Below, in pieces: positions 33,950 through 43,734 of a DNA stretch of 64,000 bases. Within the stretch, counting starts at the first letter, position 1. Each line of letters opens with the position of its first letter. The translations under genes and the position numbers were made by a program. The stretch is from Pieris napi (lineage: Eukaryota; Arthropoda; Insecta; Lepidoptera; Pieridae), in NCBI RefSeq assembly GCF_905475465.1, contig NC_062250.1, positions 4,486,501 through 4,550,500 on the forward strand, read 5' to 3'. The notes under the pieces were generated by a model. That model was not told the origin of the DNA. It did no database searches and saw nothing but the letters and a program-made list of their open reading frames with translations.

Positions 33950-35355
33950 GCTAAAAAGCGATATCTTGTAAGCGAGGGTGCTAATGTAAGAAAAAAATGC
34001 GACGTAGTAAAATATGGACGAAACTTGTACTTTAACAATAATTATAATATTAATTATCCCATAATTTATTAATTAAATTTGACTTTTTTAATTTGTTTGT
34101 TTCAATTTTCTTTTTATTATTTTTTAATTATGTTTATTAAATAATATTTGATTGTTATGATTATTTATAAACAATATTTAATTTATTAATTATTAATAGT
34201 ATTTATTTCTAACATATGTTATATGACATCCGAGTGATAAGGAATCATTCAAAGGCCTTTTAAAGCCCATCAATTTATGAATAAGACCGAAAGCTGTTCA
34301 TATAAAACTCAAACTCTCTATCTTAATAAATTACACTACGGGTTATTTAATTCTAATAGTTTTATTATTGAAATATATAACAAGCCTGCATAAATAATAA
34401 ACAATTTAAATGACTCGTATCTATAAAGTTTATTAATAACCTCAATCACAATCCAGGTAGCTATGCAGTTGAACTTATCGAAGCAACTGACACTTAAAAA
34501 TGGACCACAGATTGTACCACGTTCACACTGAGACAGCCTATTAACAGTACAAAAAGAACATTTATTATCAATTAATTAGTTTACACCCGAGCCGATAAGA
34601 CGGTATTTCTCAAGTGAAGTTTAATTAAGAGTGAATTAAAATGAGAAATACCATCGTCACGGAGTTTTAATGAATCGCAGATTTCCTTTTTAGGAATTCG
34701 CCACCTGAGGGCAATGGGAATATCTCGATTTTAGCTCTATGCGGTGCCTGCATTAAACTGTCCTCTAGTAATGGATTGGGAATTTCACGCACTAAAGGTC
34801 GATTCAAATTAATTTATACATTAAAGTAGCGAGCAAAGCTCCGAGTAAATAGTGTTAATCCCTTCTCAGCTTGAACGAGCTTTGTGAATGTTTTACCTAC
34901 ATGAGATAAATGAGACCAGTGTACGTAATGACTCTTAGTCTAATATAACCGATGAAATTAATTGTTTTCTATTAGGTTCCTTAGCGTGGAATGGCAACTT
35001 AATGACAGTGCATTTAGTGAATGTTCAATGAATTTAAATCTCGATATTACCTTATATGATGTGCTTATTTGAGCTCAGGTTTTTTACGAGTTAAAACACT
35101 TTGCAGACAATCGACTTTAGGATTTTTTAAGACTATTAGTTATCTCTAATAGTTAAACCACATAAAACAAGGTAAACTATTTTCAAATGAATATGCGGTC
35201 CTGTTTGGACTGCTATTGTTACATTACTAAGCAGTGGTTTTGCAAATGTAATTAAATGTGTATTATGATATCAATTGTGTAAAATATATTTTAAAAAATC
35301 AGGGGACCGTCGAAATATAATCTTAATCGTTTGATTACTTATGGGTCATTAACTA
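33950..35355. other. Unassigned DNA with a small hairpin
   Basis: 34560-35060 is less AT-rich and free of recognised repeats. It holds TTTAATTAA-type homeodomain-like motifs and a hairpin at 34599-34658. It could be a conserved regulatory element, which cannot be judged without other genomes. Confidence 0.35.
34599..34658. other. 60-nt imperfect hairpin
   Basis: GGTATTTCTCA (34602-34612) pairs perfectly with TGAGAAATACC (34642-34652). Inside, TTTAATT (34620-34626) pairs with AATTAAA (34634-34640) around a 7-base loop, and GAC/GTC extend the base. A 7-versus-1 base internal bulge is larger than usual for a microRNA precursor. Confidence 0.5.
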
Positions 35356-35361
35356 ATTATT

Positions 35362-35470
35362 GGTTGCCCGGAAGAGATCGCTGGAGAGCGATAAGGCCGC
35401 CATTTGACCTTTCATTTATGTCAACTGTATTACATTTCTACAACGAAGTTTTAATTAATAACTATTTGAC
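35362..35470 (+). mobile_element. LINE 3' end fragment
   Basis: GGTTGCCCGGAAGAGATCGC, GAGAGCGATAAGGCCGCCAT and ACAACGAAGTTTTAATTAAT, the same 3' end as at 33825 in the other orientation. Confidence 0.7.
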
Positions 35471-35885
35471 TTTAGTCCCACAGAAATGCAATAAATAATA
35501 AACTAGCAATGGAAAATATGATACTGTGTTAATATTGCACCAAAAACGCAAAAGAATTTGTATCAGCTAATCTGTGATGGAATAGTAAAAGGGTTTTAAA
35601 GTGAAAAGTATTAATAAATACGTTATATCTTAAGATTTAAGCCGCGATTAATAGGATTCGAATATATAAAGGACAAGTAATGTAAGCACATCACTCGAAG
35701 TTAGAATTATCTCTGAGCGAAACTAGTTAGAACAGAAGTGCGTAACTAATAAAATATTAATTTTAAGATCAAGCGTAAAACGACAGACCGAGATGCGGTC
35801 ATAAAATCAATTTACTTCTAGACTCTGGACATCTATCGGATTAGTGTCTGGTTCTAAGATCGCGAATCCCTGAGTGACAGATACT

Positions 35886-36152
35886 TTTTTTTTGTTTTTT
35901 TTTATTATGGCTCTGGCACGGTTTGTGCATTAGCCAGCGTCAAGTATAAGATTTTTATAATTCGTGCTTTTTGCCTTAGAAATTCGACCAAGTCCTCCAT
36001 GTACGGTTTAGGCACTCGCCCGGTACCGCACAACCGTCCCAAAGGCCGAGAACAAATTTAAATTAAATTAAAACTTGCCCTCGAACCGGGAATCGAACCC
36101 GGTACCTCTCACCTAGCTGCCACTTAATAAGACCGCTAGGCTATGAGGCCCC
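35886..36152 (-). mobile_element. SINE-D, full-length
   Basis: Minus strand: the head GGGGCCTCATAGCCTAGCGG contains an A box, and the B box GGTTCGATTCC is perfect. The body includes CTCGGCCTTTGGGACGG, CATGGAGGACTTGGTCGAAT and a 3' A-rich tail. The flanks share CTGAGT...TGACAGAT with a small insertion, a target-site duplication. It is a tRNA-derived SINE, not a tRNA gene. Confidence 0.85.
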
Positions 36153-36169
36153 TGAGTCCTGACAGATTC

Positions 36170-37400
36170 GTTTACAGACAAAATAAGAAATAAAATGAAC
36201 GGAAGCCAGTATGGATATTGACCCTTACCCAAATACAATGAAGGACGAAGAAAAATAGAGAGTTGAGCGCACGCCGATACATCTGTCGGCCACTATCGAA
36301 TAAATCTACTAAAATAATATTTTTATTTTGATTACGTTGCACGGGTTGGGCAGATGTTAGATGATACACACGTGTAAAACTAAAGCTATAGTAAAAATTA
36401 AACTCTTCTTTTTGATTAGGTAAAAAATTGGGTTCAAACTTTAATTGAAAAAGTGTATAGGAGAAAAAGTATTTATAAGAAAAAAAAAACTAAAATTTAA
36501 TTCTTTTTGAAACATCTTAATTAGATTTTAAAAATAAATAATTTAATGAAAGAGACTTCTTCAAAGTATTGCAGCTTTATGGACTTATAAATATAAACTT
36601 AAAAATATAAAAAAAACAAATGAAGCACTATTTTGAGTTATATCGTAAAAATTAAAGCAATATTTTTTTATTTTATTTATTGCGTAAGATTTACAGCTTA
36701 TTACTAATTAAATAAATCTTTACAAATAGTTAAGTACTAATAATATTAACTGGATTGGTAACAATAAAATTATTTTATTCAACTATATAATTATATATCA
36801 AAGAAAGTAATAAACTACGTAAAAATTGGCTAAGTAACACTTAACAGTTTAGTATAACTTATACACTTATAAAAACTTATGGTTCATCATTCATTCCACT
36901 GAGGATATACTAGGTTGTATACCTAAATTATATCCTCAGTACATAGTCAGTATATATATATATATCATTCTTTTACTATGTAGTTTGGAATCAACGTAGT
37001 TTATTGATAAATTTCTACCGATCTCATCAAAATCAATTTTATTATTAAGATTTTTGTAACTTAGTTACTTATATAATTAAATCCTTAAGTATATAAGCAA
37101 TCATAACAATAATAATTTAGTTATATGTAACACATGTAACTTGACCAATAAATACACAGTAAAGTTTTCCATTGGCTACGTCTGTGTGTCAGAGGTTCTA
37201 AGGGTATAAGGCCTGTAACGAGTATTAGAAGTAATAGGGTACATTATCAACTTATTGACCCAGTGCAAGGTGTGATTCTTTGTACCCCAGGGTGAATATT
37301 TAAAGATAACGCTCTTACTTGGGAGTTATGTTTTGTATTTTTCTCGCATATGAATTCAAATATAGGTATATGTCCTTACATATGAAATTCGCGTTTTGTC
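36170..37400. other. Unassigned AT-rich DNA with a hairpin
   Basis: No gene recognised. A nested hairpin lies at 36898-36940: ACTGAGGATATA pairs with TATATCCTCAGT, and TAGGT pairs with ACCTA inside. A short TA microsatellite follows. Confidence 0.35.
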
Positions 37401-37404
37401 TTTG

Positions 37405-37719
37405 GGTGCGTACAGACTATGTAACATATTATATAACTTGTGTTTTACAACACGTCCACATTATGTAACCTTGTTATTCAACATTATAACATAAAACAAT
37501 ACTGTACACATTAGAATAACAATGCAATATAACAATGTTATATAACCATTTTAAATAACAAAAGAAAAACAAAAAAACGTAGATGCTGGGTTCGTCCTAG
37601 CATACATATCAATAACATGTTATTATAACATGTTTTATAACATTCAGTGTCCACATTATCTGAAACATGTTGTATAGCAATGTTGTATAACATGTTATGT
37701 TATATAGTCAGTACTCACC
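37405..37719. mobile_element. MITE rich in TATAACA repeats
   Basis: The inverted ends GGTGCGTACAGACTATGTAA and GGTGAGTACTGACTATATAA (right end, reverse-complemented) agree at most positions. Subterminal GTCCACATTAT occurs near both ends and the interior is full of ATAACATGTTAT-like words. TTTG lies at both borders with a one-base offset. PIF/Harbinger-like by appearance, but this is not established. Confidence 0.65.
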
Positions 37720-37853
37720 TTTTGACCTCTTTGGTTAGGAATTCCAAATTCAACTTTTACAGCTATTTACTCGTGCATTTGTTTTTCGAACACAATGATT
37801 CATTTCATCTTCCCGTTATAATTTTTTATTCTTTGCGTCACTCTATTTTTAAA

Positions 37854-38062
37854 ATGGAAAATGTGAAATATCGCGTTATTTACGAGTACGAGTTCCACGG
37901 TGGCATCAGTGCTGCAGAAACAGCTCGAAGGATTAATGATGTGTATGGCGGCGCGGTGGTGGCGCAAAAGAAAACGCAGTGCGCTCTTGGTTGCAACGTT
38001 TTCGTTCTGGAAATTTCGACATGCAGGACAAGCCCCCTGGACGGTCATGTCATAGAAGGATG
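37854..38062 (+). pseudogene. Mariner-family transposase N-terminal fragment, frameshifted
   Basis: The ATG at 37854 opens MENVKYRVIYEYEFHGGISA then AETARRINDVYGG, the first helix-turn-helix of a mariner-family transposase (the DNA-binding domain that recognises the terminal repeats). After GG the frame is lost. The plus-one frame then gives VRSWLQRFRSGNFD and MQDKPPGR, the expected continuation with the RFRSGNFD linker motif. The second HTH and the whole DDD catalytic domain are absent. The 139-codon open frame around it extends upstream into the neighbouring MITE and has no further homology. No inverted terminal repeat of this element was found. Confidence 0.85.
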
Positions 38063-38134
38063 TTAAATTTAATTGTTCATATTGATAAAGTACAATTATG
38101 AAAGTTGTGGATCACTCTTCCCGATCCCATATTA

Positions 38135-38739
38135 AGGTGGGAACTGACCAAAGTTACGAGGTGTAATGTAGCATTCGCATCGAGCGTGTTACGCATCGAG
38201 CATGTTACGCTGTGTTCTAAAATCGGCGTAACATGCTCGTCAAAACTCTGTGCTCCACTTTCGCCGCCAGTGTTCACGAGATGTGATAGTGATAATGTTG
38301 ATATCTTTCATTCTATTTAATTATTGTTTCATCCAAATTAAGAAGAAGAAAAAATGTTACTGGACATAAAACTTATTTAAAAACACAGGCGTATGAGGTG
38401 GTTTGTTATTGATTGCAATATTAAAAACCAAATGATTACTGGACAGTATAAAAACTTTGTACGCAGGTCTCGATTTTGAAGAACTGTTGAATTTAATTGG
38501 ACCAAAAGTACTTAAAAAAGACACAATTTATAGAAAATCATAATCATCACAATCATCGCGTATCAGTCAAAGGATTCGCCAAAAAACCGACAGCCGGGTG
38601 GAGCACTCAAAGCGAGCAACGAGCGGCTCGTTGCTCGCTGTTTTCCCCGTAACACGACGTACTGACTGCTCGAATGCTCGCCGTGTAACATTACATTACA
38701 TGTTACATTACACCTCGTAACGTTGGTCAGATCCCACCT
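38135..38739. mobile_element. MITE of 605 bp, TTA target duplication
   Basis: The ends AGGTGGGAACTGACCAAAG and, in reverse complement, AGGTGGGATCTGACCAACG are followed by the shared TTACGAGGTGTAATGTA, giving inverted ends of about 35 bp. TTA lies at 38132-38134 and 38740-38742. A 3 bp TTA duplication is characteristic of PIF/Harbinger transposons. The interior has several GCTCG/CGAGC palindromic words (e.g. near 38620) and no transposase. Confidence 0.82.
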
Positions 38740-38744
38740 TTAGG

Positions 38745-39285
38745 TGAGTGAAGTTTATCATATATGTATATCATTAAATAAAGAAATGATCAGCTATATT
38801 TTTAAGTAAGAGGAACTTCTACAAGGAAAGTTCAAATGAGAATCTATTAATATAATAAAATATGTGTAAGCGAAGAAACTTAAAAGATATGCTGTGAGCT
38901 TAATCGATATATACAGGTTATCAGTGTAATAGATTCAGAGGTTCTATTATTCAATTATTCGGGAAACAAAGCTAAGACAAGATTCAGATTATTTCAGTGC
39001 TTTTCTTTCCATAGCATTTTTATATTATCTATAAAAAGATTTACCAAGTAATTTTACGCAACATTGATTTGAATGAAATTTTACACACGATATATTTTAA
39101 AGGAATCCGACACTGTCAAATAAAAGGTACCATCACGCAATAAAGGTAACTAATAAATAAAATTAGAGTCGTTGCGGTGACAATAATAGGCGAAATACCG
39201 CAAGGACCGCTCGACCTTGGGCGGGTTTCGTCTCAAAGAAAATATTAAACAGTACCTGCCTGTACCGGTGTAGTCTGTGCTTTCT
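38745..39285. other. Unassigned AT-rich DNA
   Basis: No gene or known repeat recognised. Confidence 0.3.
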
Positions 39286-39294
39286 CATCTTATT

Positions 39295-39550
39295 TTTTTT
39301 TTTTATGGCTCTGGCACGATTTGTGCAATAGCCAGCGTCAAGTATAGGATTTTTTATAATTCGTGCTTGTCTTTAGAAATTCGACCGTGTCCTCCATGTA
39401 CGGTTTAGGCACTCTCCCGGTACCACACAACCCTCCCAAAGGCCGAGAACAAATTTAAATTAAATTAAAACTTGCCCTCAAACCGGGAATCGAACCCGGT
39501 ACCCCTCACCTAGCTGCCACTTAATAAGACCGCTAGGCTATGAGGCCCCC
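39295..39550 (-). mobile_element. SINE-D, full-length
   Basis: Nearly identical to 35886-36152 with the same A and B boxes (B box GGTTCGATTCC). The flanks share ATCTTATT (39287-39294 and 39552-39559), so it is an independent insertion and not a duplication of the first copy. Confidence 0.87.
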
Positions 39551-39718
39551 TATCTTATTATTTACTACATAGTTTAAAATAAAGGAAGTTTATATTTTTA
39601 TGGTAACACAAGCATTGTTTTTCTGTCCACCGTCCACCAGGACGTTGAACAAATTTATTTACTATCAATGTTGTTCTTGCAACACAAAATTAAAAATGTG
39701 GGCACTACGAATGTATAT

Positions 39719-40000
39719 AAATCAGTGCCGCTACAACCTCGTTAGGTCTAGGCCTCAGATTTCTAAATCTGTTTCATGAATTTCAATCTAATAGGCAAGT
39801 AAGTGATCAACCTTCAGCACCTGACACACGCCGTCGACTTTTTGGGTCTAAGACATGTCGGTTTCCTCACGATGTTTTTCTTTACCGTTCGAGCGAATGT
39901 TAAATGGGCACATAGAAATGAAGTCCATTGGTGCACAGCCGGAGATCGCACCTATGACCTCAGGGATGAGAGTCGCACGCCACTAGGACAATACTGCTCT
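39719..40000 (-). mobile_element. SINE-A
   Basis: Minus-strand copy. The B box has decayed to GGTGCGATCTC and the A-box region is shortened (CACTAGGACAATAC on plus). The flanks share GAATGTA. The 66-codon plus frame over it is a shadow. Confidence 0.82.
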
Positions 40001-40222
40001 TGAATGTAATAACCAAGGCATTTAGAAAACATTCCGATGATCCAAATATCTCAATATCATAAAAGCACGTAGACTTTTTAAGAATCTTGAACTATAAACA
40101 CGAGAGTGATAAGCATTTAACAGTTATTTAAAGCTTTTCGTACATATTAGTCCAAATTTTATGGGGTTTACTTTTATATATTTATATCGTAAACACGTAG
40201 AATATAGTATATCTGTGTTGAA

Positions 40223-40647
40223 TCTAATATATACAATTCTTGTGTCACGGTTTTGTAATTGAACTGCTCCGAAATGGCTCGACCGATTTTCGTGAAATTT
40301 TGTACTCATATCAGTTAGGTCTGCGAATCGGACAACATCTATTTTTCATCCCCCTATATTTTTTTTTTTTTTACACAAATTTTTTTGATACAGCATACAA
40401 AAATACATACAACCCTTAATTTTCACTCCTCGACGATCAACCCCTATTTTTTATTTGTTAATTAAAAACTTATGTCTTGAACTCTGAGGTTTTATAGAAA
40501 AAAAAAACAGAAAAACCTAAAAGTTTTCATTCCGGAATACCGAACAGTCTTTGGGGTAGCATAGCAAAATGTTCCATGTACTAAAAAGGTAGGCTAAGTA
40601 ATATGTAAATAACATGAAGGAGAAACGAAGTTCGCGGGGACAGCTAG
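40223..40647 (+). mobile_element. Non-autonomous Helitron, group 1, complete ends
   Basis: A|TCTAATATATACAATTCTTG at the 5' end and GCGGGGACAGCTAG|T at the 3' end, exactly between an A and a T. The GGCTCGACCGATTTTCGTGA block is present. The 3' third (after about 40460) differs from the other group 1 copies, so this may be a sister subfamily. Confidence 0.85.
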
Positions 40648-41117
40648 TATTACCATAAGAATTACTCGCGAGGTTTATGTTATGCGCACGCGACATAGAT
40701 TTTAATCGGCACATCTAATTGCACAAGTTTAACAGAACTCTTCGAAGGTATTTCAGATGAGATTTTTTCATAGCTTTTATTCATTCATTAATAATATTCG
40801 CAGTATACTTAATTATCGCTTATAGGAAATCAATAATTTACTAGCTGGCCCGTAGGTATTTTTGTATATTGGCAAAATTGTTTGCGACCTTTCTGACTAC
40901 GTTTTATTTCGGTATCGGTATCTATTGGTGAACCTAAAAAAATTTGCTATCAAGAAAGACAGACTCGGCCGGGTCTAGACTCGTGTTTGCTAGAACTATA
41001 ATATGTACTCTAGAAAGAAAGTATGAAATTTATTGCCTAGTGCATATATGTAAGTGCGTGCTTCTATTTTGCCCGCTGATGCTTAGTGTATATTTATTTA
41101 CATTTAGTTGCAATATG

Positions 41118-41325
41118 TCAAGTGAAGCATGGCGTAATGTTCGCAGTACCTTACTATTTTCTTTACACCAAAACTTGGCAATTAAAAACAGTGTCGGAGA
41201 TCTTGCCAGTTCTCGCCCGCCCTTGATTTGGGAATTGGTAAATTAGATTTTGATCCATTTTTTAATATTGACCTAGGTGTACAATGTACATACCAATATG
41301 ATTAATAAATTTTGATTTAAGTTAA
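41118..41325 (+). mobile_element. LINE 3' end, second family
   Basis: AAGCATGGCGTAATGTTCGC, GATCTTGCCAGTTCTCGCCC, GCCCTTGATTTGGGAATTGG, then a TTAATAAATTTTGATTT tail. It matches 55395-55635 block for block. It ends about 70 bp before the candidate exon at 41393. Confidence 0.7.
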
Positions 41326-41392
41326 GAAAATTAGAGCATTTAAAGATCTTTTTAGTCCGATGAAATCAGTTCAATGAGTTCGTTCGTTTCAG

Positions 41393-41563
41393 CCTTTTGG
41401 CGTTCACAGATGGACATCATCAGGCATCTCCCCTCAATTTCTAGTACAACCGGTTCCCCACACTTTGCATCCATCACCTTCCCTCCACCCTCTTCTGCTC
41501 ATCTGTCCTTCTAATGGAAGCCGTCCAACGCTTTGCTGACTGGTCCACGGGCTCCATTCAGAG
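41393..41563 (+). CDS. Candidate first coding exon with upstream ORF
   Basis: A 171-base, pyrimidine-rich and GC-richer segment is bounded by a good acceptor (CGTTCGTTTCAG) and a donor (CAGAG|GTAAGA). An ATG at 41514 opens MEAVQRFADWSTGSIQ and stays open to the donor. An upstream ATG at about 41412 starts a 33-codon frame whose TAA stop overlaps that ATG (TAATG). No family is recognised for either reading. The alternative is a repeat remnant, given the adjacent LINE tail. Confidence 0.28.
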
Positions 41564-41569
41564 GTAAGA

Positions 41570-43450
41570 TCTGATAATGCTAATTAAATGTGGTACTAAA
41601 CTTCTGCTCTTTTCGGTTGCTACTTAGAACATATACATAGCGTATATATATTTCTCCATCATTCACAGTATTCACATTAAAGGACTGATTATACAGTAAA
41701 TGTTATAAATTTAATAGGAAACTTCATTGATACAAAAATACGAGCTCCCGTCCGGCATAATGATATAAATCTTAAATGCTTCGACACTTTTTGACCACAC
41801 GTCAAGTTATGATCGGTATAAGGTTCTCGCTTTGTAGTTTTGCCTTTTACGCCATTGTACAATGGACGGACGTCTAACTTATAACTTTTTGTACTGACAA
41901 AGGTGCTATAACGACAATGTCTCTGAATATAATATCGATAAATGGACGGCTGGACTGTGATATTAAAATATATCGCCCGTAAGATCGAAGTAAATCAATA
42001 ATGTTGATCGCTTAAATCATCGCTGGAATTTCGTTTAGACCGAAGATGGAATACAGAAGGGGCTGTTTAGAACGTGTGTAACATCAAATTATTTAAGAAA
42101 TTCCTTACATAGTACAGTATTGCCGTTTTGTATACGCAGACAGTTTTTCAAGAGGAAGGTCACCATAGACAATAATCTCTACCTTAAAATGATAATTGGT
42201 AAATGGACCTGAGTTCTTGACATAAACATAACGCGATACTCGGTGCATAATGTATTATGTATTCCATCTTTGGCTATATTTCTTGTAATTGTTTGTTTAT
42301 ATTTATTTCTTTTATTAGCTGTAGGATTATGAAATATATAAATAAATAAAAAGAATTTGAATTTTATAATAAAGCATGTGAATTTAATGTACAGTTATAA
42401 ATATTTTTTTTATTTATAACTATACAACTACTCTAACATGCTGGCTAATAGCCAATGCGATAGTTGTGTAACTTAATAACCGTAACATTTAATGTCACTT
42501 TTGAGATTTCGCTCTGAGAACATATAGTATTATATAAATATCTATCTCATTTATAAATTTGTATGGAAAGTTGCAAACCTGTATCTGCAATAAACAAGTA
42601 TCGTTTTATCTAGAATTAAACCTGGAACATCCGGTAGACTCTACATATATAGAAATTTGATATAACAATATTTTTATCTTTCTCCGTACCTATATTTAAG
42701 AGCGCGCTCCGGTGGCATTTCACGTCTACGTCACGTGTAAGTCAATTGTCACACGACAAAACAACAAAACATCATCCGCTCAATTTACCGGAACGTCAAC
42801 AGTTTCGAGCAGATTTTAAAATTCAACAATTTTTTATGCACAGAGAATCGCGTTATGCAAAGTTTACGTCAAGAACTCAGCTCCATTTAAGCTCGATGCA
42901 TCGAATTTTCATTCGACTTTCTAAGCTCCATCAATCCAATCGATTCAGTTAGTTACAATGGGTACTATTTGATTGCTTCATTATGCGAAATGGGATCTCA
43001 TTGTATATCATTTTGCATGTTATATTTGTTTGTATCCTAATTTAATCATACTGAAAATTGGACCACCGGGCTAAAAATCAATGGGTGGCATCAAGATTTT
43101 GTTTTGATTGGACATAGATGACGATTTATGTTACATTATAATTCCTAAGGGATCATTGGTTTATCAACGCAAGTTATAACGTAATTTATTAATTTATTTC
43201 ATATTCCTACAGCTAACATGCGCCTTTTAACATATTCCGCGATAGCTTAAATAAGTCAAGTTGAATGTGTTGTGTTTAATAATTGATATAGTTATAATTA
43301 TTTTAATACCTACTTGTCATTTTGTTCTTCATACTAGCTTTCATAACAGTTAACTACTGAACAATTAATTTAGGCTTACCAATAGATCACTACAGACTAC
43401 AAACTCGCATATTATATAGATTACGATTACGTTACGTTACGTATAAATAT
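41570..43450. other. Unassigned DNA
   Basis: No gene or repeat recognised. A GC-richer patch at 42680-42760 contains GAGCGCGCTC and CACGTG palindromes next to a TATATTTAAG; promoter-like in look only. Confidence 0.3.
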
Positions 43451-43454
43451 ATTG

Positions 43455-43728
43455 TTGTTGTTGGCCTAGTGGCTTCAGCGTGCGACTCTCATCCCTGAGG
43501 TCGTAGGTTCGATCCCCGACTGTGCACCAATGGACTTTTTTTCTATGTGTGCATTTAACATTCGCTCGAACGGTGAAGGAAACCCGCTTGACTTAGACCG
43601 AAAACGTCGACGGCGTGTCAGGCACAGGAGGCTGATCACCTACTTACCTATTAGATTAACAAATGATCATGACTCAGATACAGAAATCTGAGGTCCAGAC
43701 CTAAAAAAGGTTGTAGCGCCACTGATTT
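43455..43728 (+). mobile_element. SINE-A
   Basis: Strong A box (TTGGCCTAGTGGC) and B box (GGTTCGATCCC), with the family body and 3' end GGTTGTAGCGCCACTGATTT. About 15 bases are missing in the middle, where AAACATCGTGAGG should be. Confidence 0.87.
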
Positions 43729-43734
43729 CTTTAA

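Noticed and set aside
36065..36152. tRNA gene on the minus strand
   Set aside because: It has A and B boxes but forms the head of SINE-D, with the SINE body, tail and target duplication; a second copy at 39295 confirms a SINE. The same applies to all SINE-A and SINE-B heads.
36949..36965. Microsatellites (TA here, TTTC at 55935, TACA at 31540)
   Set aside because: Short simple repeats, ordinary for an AT-rich insect genome.
37647..37853. Upstream part of the 139-codon frame as part of the mariner protein
   Set aside because: Mariner homology begins at the ATG at 37854; the earlier codons lie in the MITE and its flank and have no family similarity.
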